The notes beneath the pieces are model-generated. The model did no database searches. It was not told where the DNA came from and was given only the letters and a program-made list of their open reading frames with translations. A stretch of 64,000 nt of DNA from Frigoriflavimonas asaccharolytica (GTDB lineage: Bacteria; Bacteroidota; Bacteroidia; Flavobacteriales; Weeksellaceae). Of this stretch, positions 1-8,737 are shown one piece after another; the first letter of the stretch is position 1; every line of letters starts with the position of its first letter. Location: the NCBI RefSeq assembly GCF_013294015.1, contig NZ_JABSNO010000003.1, positions 1 to 64,000 on the forward strand, written 5' to 3'. Made by a program: the position numbers and the translations under genes.

Positions 1-239
1 ACTTTGCTCAAAGCTTTTACAGAAAACAAATATTTATCGGTTCTTACTTTCTTTTTCCATTTCCCGTTTTCATCAATTCCACCACCTGGAACAATACAAT
101 GCAAATGCGGATGAATACTCAGATTTTGTCCCCAAGTATGCAAAATCGCTATCATTCCCAACTGCATTTGCTCCGATTTCGCGGATTTCCAATCCGTGAA
201 CTTTTGTAAACGAATCTGAATTCCAAGAATAATCTCAAT
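1..239 (-). mobile_element. IS91-like transposase remnant, runs off the left edge
   Basis: The minus strand is open from position 239 down to the window edge. It translates to a stretch containing LHTWGQNLSIHPHLHCIVPGGG-like sequence, of which the core HPHLHCIVPGGG is typical of IS91-family (HUH, Y2) transposases. An in-frame stop lies just upstream at 240-242 and no convincing start is present, so the 5' part of the gene is missing. Whether the rest of the element survives to the left cannot be seen. Similarity to the family is weaker before about position 165. Confidence 0.72.
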
Positions 240-273
240 TTATTTCAAAATTCTTTATTTCTTTAAATAAAAA

Positions 274-546
274 ATGTCTACATCTTACAAAGCAACAGAG
301 ATAGATACGCCGTATTATTTAACCATTACTAAAGTTGGTTGGGTAGATGTTTTCACAAGAAAAATTTATCTTTATCAAAGTATTTGTGGCTCGAAATGGG
401 GAGATTTTGCGCAGCGGCTTTACAGTAAGCCATTCACATTTCCAGTTAAGCCATTCACATTTCCAGTTAATCCATTCACATTTCCAGTTAAGCCACCCGC
501 ATATATAGTTAAGGCAACCGCATTTCCAGTTTTGATAATAGGATAA
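274..546 (+). pseudogene. Truncated RayT-like (REP-associated tyrosine) transposase running into tandem repeats
   Basis: The first ~37 residues (MSTSYKATEIDTPYY, then VGWVDVFTRKIY) look like the N-terminus of RayT-type Y1 transposases, which normally run about 150-200 residues and carry a downstream HLH motif and catalytic Tyr. Here the frame loses similarity after about residue 40 and is completed by a translated 21-bp tandem repeat (PFTFPVK repeated), ending at residue 90. The HUH motif and the Tyr are absent, so it cannot be an active transposase. The reading frame is open but probably not a functional gene. Confidence 0.55.
427..531 (+). repeat. 21-bp tandem repeat array, five units
   Basis: Five consecutive 21-bp units occupy 427-531. 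The first two are identical (AAGCCATTCACATT then TCCAGTT), the third differs by one base, and the last two are diverged. The unit is a multiple of three, so the array stays open in the frame of the RayT-like stub. There are no spacers, so it is not CRISPR. It resembles the array at 25021-25265 in unit length and in a shared minus-strand GAAATGT core. Confidence 0.85.
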
Positions 547-687
547 ATAATTTTAGTAGCCTAGTTTACAATATTATTCAAATCATATAGAAAATCTACA
601 ATTCAAAACTTTTATTTACAATTATTTATTATTGATATTTGTATCTAAAAGACAAATGTCGTATAATTGAGGTCAAATGTATAAGCT

Positions 688-1194
688 ATGGATCCGAATT
701 ATATACAAGAATCAAATTTTCTTCTCGTAAACGAAGCAATGACGGTATACGCGAAAACCGTAAATCCTTCATCTAATTCCAATTTAAAAGAAGAAATTTC
801 TAATGCAGATTTCTTCGGAGATAAAATGCTCGTAATTCAATTAATTAGAGCGGGTTTGCCTTATCAATTATTTAATGATATCAAAGAAATTACGCCATTT
901 TCTGAAGAAGATTGGGCAGAATACCTCAATCTTTCTACCAAAACTTTGCAAAGAAATCGCAAAGATCCGGATTTTGTTTTCAAACCTATCCATACAGAAA
1001 AAATAATGGAATTGGCAGAAGTTACGCAGTTTGGCAACACGGTTTTTGATTCTACAGCGCAGTTTTATTTATGGCTCAATACGCCATGTTTTGCTTTAGG
1101 AAATTTAAAACCTGCAGAGCTTTTGAAAGATTCTTACGGAAAAGAATTGGTGATGGCAGAATTGAATAGAATTGAACATGGGATTTTTGTTTGA
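688..1194 (+). CDS. Xre/MbcA/ParS-family antitoxin of a RES-type toxin-antitoxin pair
   Basis: This 168-residue protein has the layout of RES-partner antitoxins. An N-terminal extension of about 45 residues is followed by an Xre-like helix-turn-helix (residues about 60-100, with the motif LSTKTLQRNRK) and a C-terminal DUF2384-type toxin-binding domain (residues about 110-165, with GNTVFDSTAQFYLWL and LGNLKPAELL). The stop codon overlaps the start of the RES gene (TGATG at 1192-1196), the usual antitoxin-first arrangement. Such antitoxins neutralise the partner toxin and repress their own promoter. Decayed transposase sequences lie immediately upstream, which fits arrival as mobile cargo. That is inference. 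Confidence 0.88.
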   Translation: MDPNYIQESNFLLVNEAMTVYAKTVNPSSNSNLKEEISNADFFGDKMLVIQLIRAGLPYQLFNDIKEITPFSEEDWAEYLNLSTKTLQRNRKDPDFVFKPIHTEKIMELAEVTQFGNTVFDSTAQFYLWLNTPCFALGNLKPAELLKDSYGKELVMAELNRIEHGIFV

Positions 1195-1652
1195 TGAAAG
1201 TTTTTAGATTATCCAAGAAAAAATACGCCGAAGAATTGAGTGGAAAAGGTGCTGCAAAATTTGGAAACCGCTGGAATTCTAAGGGCACAGAAATGATTTA
1301 TACTGCAGAAAGCCGAGCTTTAGAAATGGCCGAGGTTGTGGTACATCTTACAATTGGTACTTTACCGAAAGATTTTATGATGCTAGAAATTGATGTTCCA
1401 AAAGAAGTTAATATTGATATTCTAGATGAGAAAAATTTACCAATAGATTGGAACAATCATCCACCAAACAGCAGTTCTCAAAAATTGGGTGATCAGTTTA
1501 TAGATGAAATGGATTTTTGCGTATTAAAGGTTCCTTCTGCTGTAGTAAAAGGAGATTTTAATTATTTAATTAATCCTTATCACAAGCAATTTAAAAAAAT
1601 AAAAATTGTAGAAATTTCAAATTTTCCTTTTGATAGAAGGATGTTTGTCTAA
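1194..1652 (+). CDS. RES domain toxin
   Basis: A 152-residue RES-domain protein, the usual size. The fold's conserved elements are visible: an N-terminal VFRLSKKKYA segment, GNRWNSKGTEMIYTAES with its conserved G-R-W-N, and LEMAEVVVHL. Characterised RES toxins (for example MbcT and RES of Photorhabdus and Pseudomonas) degrade NAD+ and stop growth. The same activity is inferred here. A TTG at 1191 could also start the frame, but the ATG at 1194 sits in the classic TGATG overlap with the antitoxin stop and is preferred. It is translationally coupled to the antitoxin. Confidence 0.87.
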   Translation: MKVFRLSKKKYAEELSGKGAAKFGNRWNSKGTEMIYTAESRALEMAEVVVHLTIGTLPKDFMMLEIDVPKEVNIDILDEKNLPIDWNNHPPNSSSQKLGDQFIDEMDFCVLKVPSAVVKGDFNYLINPYHKQFKKIKIVEISNFPFDRRMFV

Positions 1653-1680
1653 GATTTTCACTGAAATTATTCAGTAAATG

Positions 1681-1884
1681 AAAAAAAATAAAATGTAAAA
1701 AATTAACCACTACTTGTTTTTTTCCAAAACGAAAACCCACAAAAGCAGTTGTGTAAGAATTTTTAAAATAAAAATAAAAATAATCAATTGCAAATGCATT
1801 TTGCTTATTTTAACTTTTGATCAGCTCAAATTTTGCAGAATACTTTTGTTCCTTTTGTGGTTTAAAATTTTTCCGACGTACTAA
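1681..1884. repeat. Dispersed repeat family A, copy 1
   Basis: This ~200-bp AT-rich segment fills most of the gap before the M28 peptidase gene and matches 19461-19640. Shared blocks are AAAATGT, AAAAATTAACCAC, CACAAAAGCAG, TTATTTTAACTTTTGA and TTTTGTGGTTTAAAATTTTT. The outer blocks are inverted relative to each other (AATTAACCAC against GTGGTTTAAAATT), so the whole looks like a degenerate palindromic or MITE-like element. It has no coding potential. Confidence 0.7.
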
Positions 1885-1948
1885 ACAAAAATTATTAAAT
1901 TAAAATACAGCAAATTTATTTGTACATTTAGCATCCAATTATTATTTC

Positions 1949-3310
1949 ATGAAAAAAATTATCCTATTTCTTCCGCTATTTTTGGGCGGAATTTTTTTTA
2001 GCCAAGTGAAAACTGATTCTTTACAATTCAGCAAAATTTCAGATCAAATTTTAAGCGAAGGTAAAGCTTATGAAGATTTGCGAGAATTAACAAAAGGAAT
2101 CGGGCATAGATTAAGTGGTTCTGCAGCGTATACAAAAGCTGAAAAATGGGCTTTTGATAAATTAAAAGCTGCTGGTGCAGACAAAGTTTGGTATGAAGAT
2201 GTAATGGTGCCAGTTTGGGAAAGAGGGAAAGAATCTCTTCAGATAAAAATTGGAAATGGCAAATATAAATCGATAAAAATGCTTTCTTTGGGCAATTCCG
2301 AAGGTACAAAAGGTAAAAATATAGAAGCGGAAATAATTTTTGTTAAAAATAAAAATGAATTCGATGCGCTTTCTGAAGAGCAAGTGAAAGGCAAGATTGT
2401 TTTCTTTAATTATGCCTTCAATCAAAAATTTATAACAACAGGTCAAGCTTATGGAGATGCAGGAATTTATCGCAGATCTTCCGCATCTTGGGCTGGGAAA
2501 AAAGGTGCAAAAGCTGTGATTATTCGCTCGCTTTCTTCTGCTTTTGATGATGTTCCGCATACCGGAATGATGCGTTATGAAGCAGATGATACTACAAAAA
2601 TACCAGCAGTTGCGATAGGACCAAAAAGTGCAGACGAGCTAGAAAATATTTTGAAAAATCAAAAAGTTGTTGCAAAATTAAATTCCAATTGTACGATGAA
2701 AGGCGAACAAATGGCACATTCTGTAATTGGCGAATTGACAGGAAAAAATGATCAGAGCGTAATTGTAGTTGGTGGTCATTTAGATTCTTGGGATGTTGGT
2801 GAAGGTGCACAAGATGATGGTGCCGGAATTGTGCAAAGTATTGAAGTTTTGCGAACTTTTAAAAAATTAAATATTCAGAATAATCATACGATTAGAGTGG
2901 TTTGTTTTGCTAATGAAGAAAATGGCGTGAAAGGCGGAGAGAAATATGCAGAAAATATTAAACTGAAAAATGAGAAGCATATTTTCGCCATAGAAAGTGA
3001 TGGTGGTGGTTTTACGCCAAGAGGTTTTGGTTTGGTAATGTCGCCAGAAAAACGAAAAGAAATTCAATCTTGGTCATCGCTTTTTGTTCCTTATGGTGTT
3101 ACCAATTTTAATGCGCAATATGCTGGTACAGATATAGAACCAATGGAAGATCAAGGTGTTGCATTGGCAGAATTGATACCAGATTCTCAAAGATATTTTG
3201 ACATTCATCATACCGAAGAAGATACTTTTGAAAAAGTGAATAGAAGAGAATTGCTTTTGGGAGCTACCGTTGTGACGCAATTAATATATTTGATTGATAA
3301 AAATTGGTAA
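1949..3310 (+). CDS. Secreted M28-family metallopeptidase (carboxypeptidase Q-like)
   Basis: A 453-residue di-zinc aminopeptidase/carboxypeptidase. A signal peptide (MKKIILFLPLFLGGIFFSQ) predicts export. A PA-like insert follows at about residues 120-245, inside the peptidase region, with the M28 catalytic core at about 255-453. Putative zinc ligands are H277 (GGHLDSWD), D289 or D290 (GAQDDGAG), E324 with E323 as the base (ANEENG), D351 (ESDGG) and H420/H421 near the C-terminus. The family removes single residues or cleaves dipeptides from peptides in the periplasm or outside the cell. The VOC gene follows 52 bp later on the same strand and may be cotranscribed. Confidence 0.9.
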   Translation: MKKIILFLPLFLGGIFFSQVKTDSLQFSKISDQILSEGKAYEDLRELTKGIGHRLSGSAAYTKAEKWAFDKLKAAGADKVWYEDVMVPVWERGKESLQIKIGNGKYKSIKMLSLGNSEGTKGKNIEAEIIFVKNKNEFDALSEEQVKGKIVFFNYAFNQKFITTGQAYGDAGIYRRSSASWAGKKGAKAVIIRSLSSAFDDVPHTGMMRYEADDTTKIPAVAIGPKSADELENILKNQKVVAKLNSNCTMKGEQMAHSVIGELTGKNDQSVIVVGGHLDSWDVGEGAQDDGAGIVQSIEVLRTFKKLNIQNNHTIRVVCFANEENGVKGGEKYAENIKLKNEKHIFAIESDGGGFTPRGFGLVMSPEKRKEIQSWSSLFVPYGVTNFNAQYAGTDIEPMEDQGVALAELIPDSQRYFDIHHTEEDTFEKVNRRELLLGATVVTQLIYLIDKNW

Positions 3311-3362
3311 ATTGCAGTAGAAAATTTTAATAGAAAATAATTAATTTTTAAAAATAAAACCC

Positions 3363-3734
3363 ATGAAGTTAGGCGCATTCTCAATAAGTCTTGCTGTGAA
3401 AGACATCTACAAATCCAAAGAATTCTATGAAAATTTAGGCTTCAAATATAAAGGTGGAAATATCGAGCAAAACTGGATCGTTCTTAAAAATGAAAACGCC
3501 GTGATTGGTCTTTTTCAAGGAATGTTCACAGAAAATATCATCACTTTTAATCCTGGTTGGGACGGAAATGCCCAAAACGTAGAAGAATTTGACGATGTAA
3601 GAATTATACAAAATCATTTGAAAAGTTTAGGAATACATTTAACTACGGAAGCAGACGAAACTACTTCTGGTCCGGCTCATATTACTTTAGTAGATCCAGA
3701 TGGAAACCAAATTTTGATAGATCAACATAGATAG
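3363..3734 (+). CDS. VOC (glyoxalase/bleomycin resistance/dioxygenase) superfamily protein
   Basis: A 123-residue single-module pair of beta-alpha-beta-beta-beta units. VKDIYKSKEFYENLGF near the N-terminus and HITLVDPDGNQILID near the C-terminus are typical of the superfamily. The usual metal ligands are not obvious: the first strand (FSISLAV) lacks His and the last strand ends in Ile/Asp rather than Glu, so a classical glyoxalase I role is doubtful. The substrate cannot be named. It converges on the potassium channel gene with only 36 bp between stop codons. Confidence 0.82.
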   Translation: MKLGAFSISLAVKDIYKSKEFYENLGFKYKGGNIEQNWIVLKNENAVIGLFQGMFTENIITFNPGWDGNAQNVEEFDDVRIIQNHLKSLGIHLTTEADETTSGPAHITLVDPDGNQILIDQHR

Positions 3735-3770
3735 AAATTGGTAAATTTCAGATATTTCACAAAATAGTAT

Positions 3771-4607
3771 CTAAATTACGTTTGGTAATCTTTCGCCACA
3801 TTTTCTGCAATAGCGCGCATCATTGCTTATATCGCCAGTTCCACATCTTTTGCATTCTCTTTCCCCGGATACTTTTTTCTGCATTTCTGCCGTCATAATT
3901 CCAGTAGGAACTGCGATGATGCTGTAACCACATAGCATCAATATCACCGATAGAAATTTCCCAAGTGCCGTCATTGGCGCAATATCTCCATAGCCAACGG
4001 TTGTAACTGTTACTACCGCCCAATAAATACTTGTCGGAATATTGGTAAAGCCATTGTTTCCTTCCTCAATCACAAACATCATAGATCCAATGATGGTTAC
4101 CAAAATACAGATAAATAACAAGAAAATATAAATTTTTCGAGAGCTGCTTTTCAGCGCTTTCATGATGTATTGTCCATCATTCATATAATCTAAAAGGTTT
4201 AGAATACGGAAAACCCTCAATATTCTTAACAATCGGATGATGCTTAAAAATTTTGTAAAATGAAAAAATAAACTCAAATATAAAGGCAAAATAGAAAGCA
4301 AATCAATAATTCCCATAAAACTGAAAATGTATTGTTTTTTGTTTTTCACCACCAAAATTCTCAAAATATATTCCACAGTAAAAAATGCGGTGATTGTCCA
4401 TTCCGTCCACACAAAAAATTCGTGAAATTTGATGTCTACGGCAGACATACTTTCTAGCATGATGACAATAGTACTCGTGAGAATCATCAATATCAACAAA
4501 ACATCAAACAGTTTGCCTGCTTTGGTGTTGGAGTAATAGATGATAAGAAACACGCGGCGTTTCCAACCTTTTTCTGGTACGAGATTATGTTCTTTTTGAA
4601 GAGCCAT
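3771..4607 (-). CDS. Voltage-gated K+ channel-like ion transporter with a C-terminal zinc ribbon
   Basis: A 278-residue inner-membrane protein with six predicted transmembrane segments. The S4 helix carries regularly spaced arginines (R125, R128, R131, R134 in IIRLLRILRVFRIL). The selectivity filter TTVGYGD at residues 202-208 identifies a potassium channel of the Kv type. After S6 the cytoplasmic tail holds CKRC (C252, C255) and CRKC (C267, C270), a short four-cysteine zinc ribbon. This tail is an uncommon addition and might bind metal or aid assembly. It is transcribed alone and convergent with the VOC gene. Confidence 0.9.
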   Translation of the reverse strand: MALQKEHNLVPEKGWKRRVFLIIYYSNTKAGKLFDVLLILMILTSTIVIMLESMSAVDIKFHEFFVWTEWTITAFFTVEYILRILVVKNKKQYIFSFMGIIDLLSILPLYLSLFFHFTKFLSIIRLLRILRVFRILNLLDYMNDGQYIMKALKSSSRKIYIFLLFICILVTIIGSMMFVIEEGNNGFTNIPTSIYWAVVTVTTVGYGDIAPMTALGKFLSVILMLCGYSIIAVPTGIMTAEMQKKVSGERECKRCGTGDISNDARYCRKCGERLPNVI

Positions 4608-4754
4608 ACATTTATATAAAGTTCTAATGTAGGTAAAATTTTGTAATTTGCCTAAAATTTTTTAGAATGAAATCGCCATTAATTATCTTGATGAATATGT
4701 TCTAGTAAAAATATAGCGATACCATAAATTTTTTTATAAAATAAATATGTACTT

Positions 4755-5852
4755 ATGAAACTAAATGAAATTATCCGAAATATAGAATCCGTATTTAGCA
4801 TGCCTTTGGCCGAAGAATATGATAACGTAGGTTTGCTCTATGGAAATTTAGAAAGAAATATTTCTGGAATTTTAGTATCACATGATGCATTGGAAAATGT
4901 TGTAGATGAAGCAATTGAGAAAAATTGTAATCTCATTGTATGTTTTCATCCAATCATTTTTTCAGGCTTAAAATCTATTACTGGTAAAAATTATGTAGAA
5001 AAAACCGTTTTGAAAGCCGTAGAAAATAAGATTGCAATCTATGCAATTCATACTGCTTTTGATAATGATAATTTGGGCGTAAATTTTGGTATTTGCGAGA
5101 AGCTTGGTTTGATGAATCAACAAATTTTAATGCCAAAAGAAAATCATCTTTTGCAACTTACTGTGTATGTGCCGCAAGAAAATGCCATAGAATTAAAAAA
5201 TAAATTATTTGAAGCTGGTGCAGGAAATATTGGAAATTATGACGAATGCAGTTTTGAAATTTCTGGAGAGGGAACTTTTCGCCCTTTGGAAAATGCGCAA
5301 CCTTATGCTGGAAGTTTGAATGTGAGAGAAAATGCCAAAGAGGCACAAATTTCTGTGATTTTCGAGAAATTCAAACTCAATAAAATCCTTTCAGCCATGA
5401 AATCTGCGCATCCTTATGAAGAGGTAGCATATCAAATTCATTCTTTATTAAATGAAAATCAACATGCTGGTTTGGGGAGATTTGGAGATTTAGAAAATGA
5501 AATGGAAGAGCGCGAATTTCTTGCTTTTGTGAGAGATCAATTTAATTTAATAATAATCCGACATTCTAATTTCAGCAATAAAAAAATAAAGCGAGTAGGA
5601 GTTTTGGGTGGAAGTGGAGCTTCTGGAATTTTTGCAGCAAAAAGAGCAAATTGTGATGTATATTTAACGGGAGATTTAAAATATCACGATTTTTTTCAAG
5701 CGGAAAATAATATTCTATTATGCGATATTGGTCATTTTGAATCAGAACAATTTGTAGTTCAGCAAATATTTGATATATTGTCGGAAAAATTACCTAAATT
5801 TGCAATCTCAAAATCTGTTGAGAAAACCAACCCAGTAAATTATTTCATTTAA
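4755..5852 (+). CDS. Nif3-like dinuclear metal center protein (GTP cyclohydrolase I type 2 homolog)
   Basis: The 365-residue length matches the long form of the NIF3/YqfO family, where an inserted PII-like domain (residues about 130-235) splits the metal-binding halves. Visible metal ligands are H65 (CFHPIIF), H99 and D103 (IHTAFDN), and a C-terminal His-Glu pair in DIGHFESEQF. Members form toroidal hexamers with a two-metal site. Their physiological reaction is unsettled, despite the historical link to GTP cyclohydrolase. The stop is only 3 bp before the next gene, a pairing common in bacteria, so the two are almost certainly cotranscribed. Confidence 0.9.
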   Translation: MKLNEIIRNIESVFSMPLAEEYDNVGLLYGNLERNISGILVSHDALENVVDEAIEKNCNLIVCFHPIIFSGLKSITGKNYVEKTVLKAVENKIAIYAIHTAFDNDNLGVNFGICEKLGLMNQQILMPKENHLLQLTVYVPQENAIELKNKLFEAGAGNIGNYDECSFEISGEGTFRPLENAQPYAGSLNVRENAKEAQISVIFEKFKLNKILSAMKSAHPYEEVAYQIHSLLNENQHAGLGRFGDLENEMEEREFLAFVRDQFNLIIIRHSNFSNKKIKRVGVLGGSGASGIFAAKRANCDVYLTGDLKYHDFFQAENNILLCDIGHFESEQFVVQQIFDILSEKLPKFAISKSVEKTNPVNYFI

Positions 5853-5855
5853 GAT

Positions 5856-6635
5856 ATGGCTAAAAAAATAAACGAAATTTCTGTAGAAGAAAAATTAAGA
5901 GCATTATACGATTTGCAAATCATCGATTCTAGACTAGACGAAATCCGCAACACACGTGGTGAATTGCCTATTGAAGTAGAAGATCTAGAAATAGAAATTG
6001 AAGGATTAGCAAAAAGAGCAGAAAAATCTACCGAAGAAATTAAAGAGCAAACAGATGAAATCAATACTAAAAAGGAGATCATCAATCATGCAAAATCTTT
6101 GATAGAAAAATATAAATCTCAGCAAGACAGCGTAAGAAATAATAAAGAATTTGAAGCTCTTGATAAAGAAATAGAATTTCAAGACCTAGAAATACAACTT
6201 GCAGAGAAAAGAATCAACGAATTTGACGTAAAAATCGTACACAAGCAAGAAGCTTTGGACGAATTGAACGGTAAAATTTCAAGTTTGAAAGAGCACGAAA
6301 AATTCAAGAAAATTGAGTTAGAAGATCTTGTATCTGAAACTCAAAAAGAAGAAGATTATTTGCTGAAAAAATCTGAAGATTTCTCTACAAAAATTGACGA
6401 GAGATTGCTAAAATCTTATAAAAGAATTCGTGAGAATTGTAGAAATGGTTTGGCAGTTGTAGGTTTAGAAAGAGGAGCACCAAAGGGTTCTTTCTTTACT
6501 GTTCCACCACAAAAGCAAATGGAAATTGCCCAAAGAAAGAAAATCATCATCGATGAGCATTCTGGAAAAATTTTGGTAGATGAAGAATTGGTAAATGAAG
6601 AAAACGAAAAAATGAAAAGTGTAATTAAGTTTTAA
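5856..6635 (+). CDS. Coiled-coil 'C4-type zinc ribbon' family protein with the cysteines lost
   Basis: A 259-residue protein: a long coiled coil (about residues 20-190, rich in E and K with heptad leucines and isoleucines) and a small C-terminal domain. It aligns in layout with the C4-type zinc-ribbon family usually encoded beside nif3. The positions where that family has two CxxC pairs read ERGAPKGSFF and IDEHSGKILVDEEL here, with no cysteine at all. NGLAVV, PPQ and KILVD remain recognisable. It therefore probably does not bind zinc. It sits 3 bp after nif3 and is followed by a strong terminator. Its function is unknown. Confidence 0.82.
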   Translation: MAKKINEISVEEKLRALYDLQIIDSRLDEIRNTRGELPIEVEDLEIEIEGLAKRAEKSTEEIKEQTDEINTKKEIINHAKSLIEKYKSQQDSVRNNKEFEALDKEIEFQDLEIQLAEKRINEFDVKIVHKQEALDELNGKISSLKEHEKFKKIELEDLVSETQKEEDYLLKKSEDFSTKIDERLLKSYKRIRENCRNGLAVVGLERGAPKGSFFTVPPQKQMEIAQRKKIIIDEHSGKILVDEELVNEENEKMKSVIKF

Positions 6636-6652
6636 TACTTATTTTTTTAAAT

Positions 6653-6697
6653 AAAAAAATACCGGTTTGTGAATTCACATACCGGTATTTTTTATTA
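6653..6697 (+). terminator. Rho-independent terminator after the nif3 operon
   Basis: A near-perfect hairpin has outer arms AAATACCGGT and ACCGGTATTT around an inner palindrome TGTGAATTCACA. It is flanked by an A-run on the left and a T-run on the right, so it could work in both directions. Confidence 0.85.
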
Positions 6698-6780
6698 GTA
6701 TTTTTTTTCGCCAAATTCTACGCTGATTATTAATTCATTAAAATGACGTTTTGAGTTCAGCGTTAATATTATTAAAACAA

Positions 6781-6815
6781 AAAAAAACCGCCTTGTAAAT
6801 TTTACAAAGCGATTT
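6781..6815 (-). terminator. Terminator after the acyl-CoA ligase gene
   Basis: Read on the minus strand, CGCTTTGTAAAA pairs with TTTACAAGGCG and is followed by a run of about nine T. It lies 5-40 bp after the ligase stop codon. Confidence 0.8.
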
Positions 6816-6820
6816 ATTTA

Positions 6821-8596
6821 TTAATTATCTTTCTTGCCGTACATTTTTTCGTACAAATCTTTATAATGTTCCTTGATGATTTTTCTTTTCATTTTCAAGG
6901 TTGGTGTGAGCAAACCATTTTCTACTCCCCAAACTTCTGGCGCCAATTCTATTAGCTTTATTTGTTCCCAATTACCAAGTTTCGTATTTAAATAGTCTAT
7001 TTCTTTTTCTATTCTTGCTTTTAATTCCTTGCTTTCAGATAGCTTTTTTGGATCAGCACCTAGATTCAAACCTTTCCTTTCTGCCCAAGCTTTTGCATGG
7101 TTGAAATCTGGTTGCACTATCGCACAAGGCATTTTTTCGCCTTCTCCAACTACCATTATTTGTTCTATGAATTTTGATGCTTTTGCTTGATTTTCAATTA
7201 CTTGCGGTGCTATGTATTTTCCACCAGAAGTTTTGAACATTTCTTTTTTTCTATCAGTGATGTGTAAATACCCATCTTCATCAATATGGCCAATATCACC
7301 CGTCATGAAAAATCCGTCTGCAGTGAAAACAGATTTTGTTTGCTCTTCATTTTTGTAGTAACCTTTAAAAACGGATGGTCCTTTCACGGTTATTTCTCCA
7401 TCTGCTTGAATTTTTACTTCTAAATTATCCAATGGATGACCAACACTTCCCACTCTCAATTTCTCCGCAGAATTTACAGAAATTACTGGCGAAGTTTCTG
7501 TCAAACCATAGCCTTCTAACACCATGATTCCAGCATTTTGAAACATTTTATTCAACCTTGGAGCTAAAGCTGCAGATCCGCAAATTAAAGTTACAACTTC
7601 ACCACCGAGACCTTCTCTCCACTTTTTAAAAACTAATTTATCTGCAATTATTTCTTTCAACCCAGATGGTCTCCCGATATTTTGTTTTGCTTTATTTACG
7701 CCCAATGCCCAAAGGAAAATTTTAGATTTAAGTCCACCTGCACTTGTTCCTTTATCATATATTTTATCATAAACTTTCTCTATCAAACGTGGAACAACAG
7801 ACATGTAATGAGGTTTAACTTCTTTAATGTTTTCACCCATTTTATCTATGCTTTCTGCAAAATGCAGCGAAAATCCGTTATTTTGATAAAGGTAAAAAAG
7901 CATTCTTTCAAAAATATGGCATATTGGCAGAAAACTCAAAATACGAGCATCAAAATCCTCTAATCCTTTTCTGCGTGGAATTCTTTTATTAGAAGCCAAA
8001 ACATTGGAGACAATATTGGTGTGAGAAATCATTACTCCTTTCGGTTTTCCTGTAGTTCCGGATGTATAGATGATTGTGGCAAGATCTTCAGGATTTATGG
8101 TTTTAGCAATATCTTCAATCTCTGTGCTGTCATCATCTCCAAGATCCAAAACTTCTTTCCAATTTGGTTCACCAGGAATGTCATCAAAAGAAAAAACGCC
8201 TTGCAAAGTGGGAACTTCTTTTTTTATTTTTTTTACTTTATCTAAAATTTCCTTATCAGATACGAAACAAAAATTTACTTCTGCATCATTAAAAATATAT
8301 TGAAAATCGTCGGAAGAAATCGTTGGATAAACGGGCACGGAAACTGCACCTATTTGTAGAATTGCAAGATCCATTACAGCCCATTCTGTGCGTGTAGCAG
8401 AGGTTATTAATGCTATTTTATCACCTGGTTTTGTACCCAATTTTAGCAATCCTCCAGAAACTTTGTTGGCAAGATTTATAAATTCTAGAGAGGATGTTTT
8501 TTTCCATTCTCCTTCATATTTGGTTACAAACATATCTTGCTTAGGAAATTCTGCGTGTGCTTGATGCGCAAAATCAAATATTCTTCTAATTGCCAT
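6821..8596 (-). CDS. Long-chain fatty acid-CoA ligase (AMP-forming)
   Basis: A 591-residue ANL-superfamily enzyme that activates fatty acids to acyl-CoA through an acyl-adenylate. The P-loop-like motif YTSGTTGKPKG lies at residues 177-187. Further signatures are EGYGLTETSP, the hinge and adenylate motif TGDIGHIDEDGYLHITDRKK, and a C-terminal GKYIAPQVIE segment. No transmembrane or signal sequence is seen, so it is cytoplasmic. It diverges from the acyl-CoA dehydrogenase gene across 141 bp, forming a small beta-oxidation module. The exact chain-length preference cannot be read from sequence. Confidence 0.92.
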   Translation of the reverse strand: MAIRRIFDFAHQAHAEFPKQDMFVTKYEGEWKKTSSLEFINLANKVSGGLLKLGTKPGDKIALITSATRTEWAVMDLAILQIGAVSVPVYPTISSDDFQYIFNDAEVNFCFVSDKEILDKVKKIKKEVPTLQGVFSFDDIPGEPNWKEVLDLGDDDSTEIEDIAKTINPEDLATIIYTSGTTGKPKGVMISHTNIVSNVLASNKRIPRRKGLEDFDARILSFLPICHIFERMLFYLYQNNGFSLHFAESIDKMGENIKEVKPHYMSVVPRLIEKVYDKIYDKGTSAGGLKSKIFLWALGVNKAKQNIGRPSGLKEIIADKLVFKKWREGLGGEVVTLICGSAALAPRLNKMFQNAGIMVLEGYGLTETSPVISVNSAEKLRVGSVGHPLDNLEVKIQADGEITVKGPSVFKGYYKNEEQTKSVFTADGFFMTGDIGHIDEDGYLHITDRKKEMFKTSGGKYIAPQVIENQAKASKFIEQIMVVGEGEKMPCAIVQPDFNHAKAWAERKGLNLGADPKKLSESKELKARIEKEIDYLNTKLGNWEQIKLIELAPEVWGVENGLLTPTLKMKRKIIKEHYKDLYEKMYGKKDN

Positions 8597-8737
8597 ATAT
8601 TGTATTGTTTAAGGTAAATTTTTTTTAAGGTTTAGGTAAAAATAGTAAATTATTTTTAAATAGCTACAAAGTTCTTTTTTAGTTTTATTAAAAATCGTAA
8701 ATTTACAAACATTGAAAAATTATCTAAAAAGTATTTT

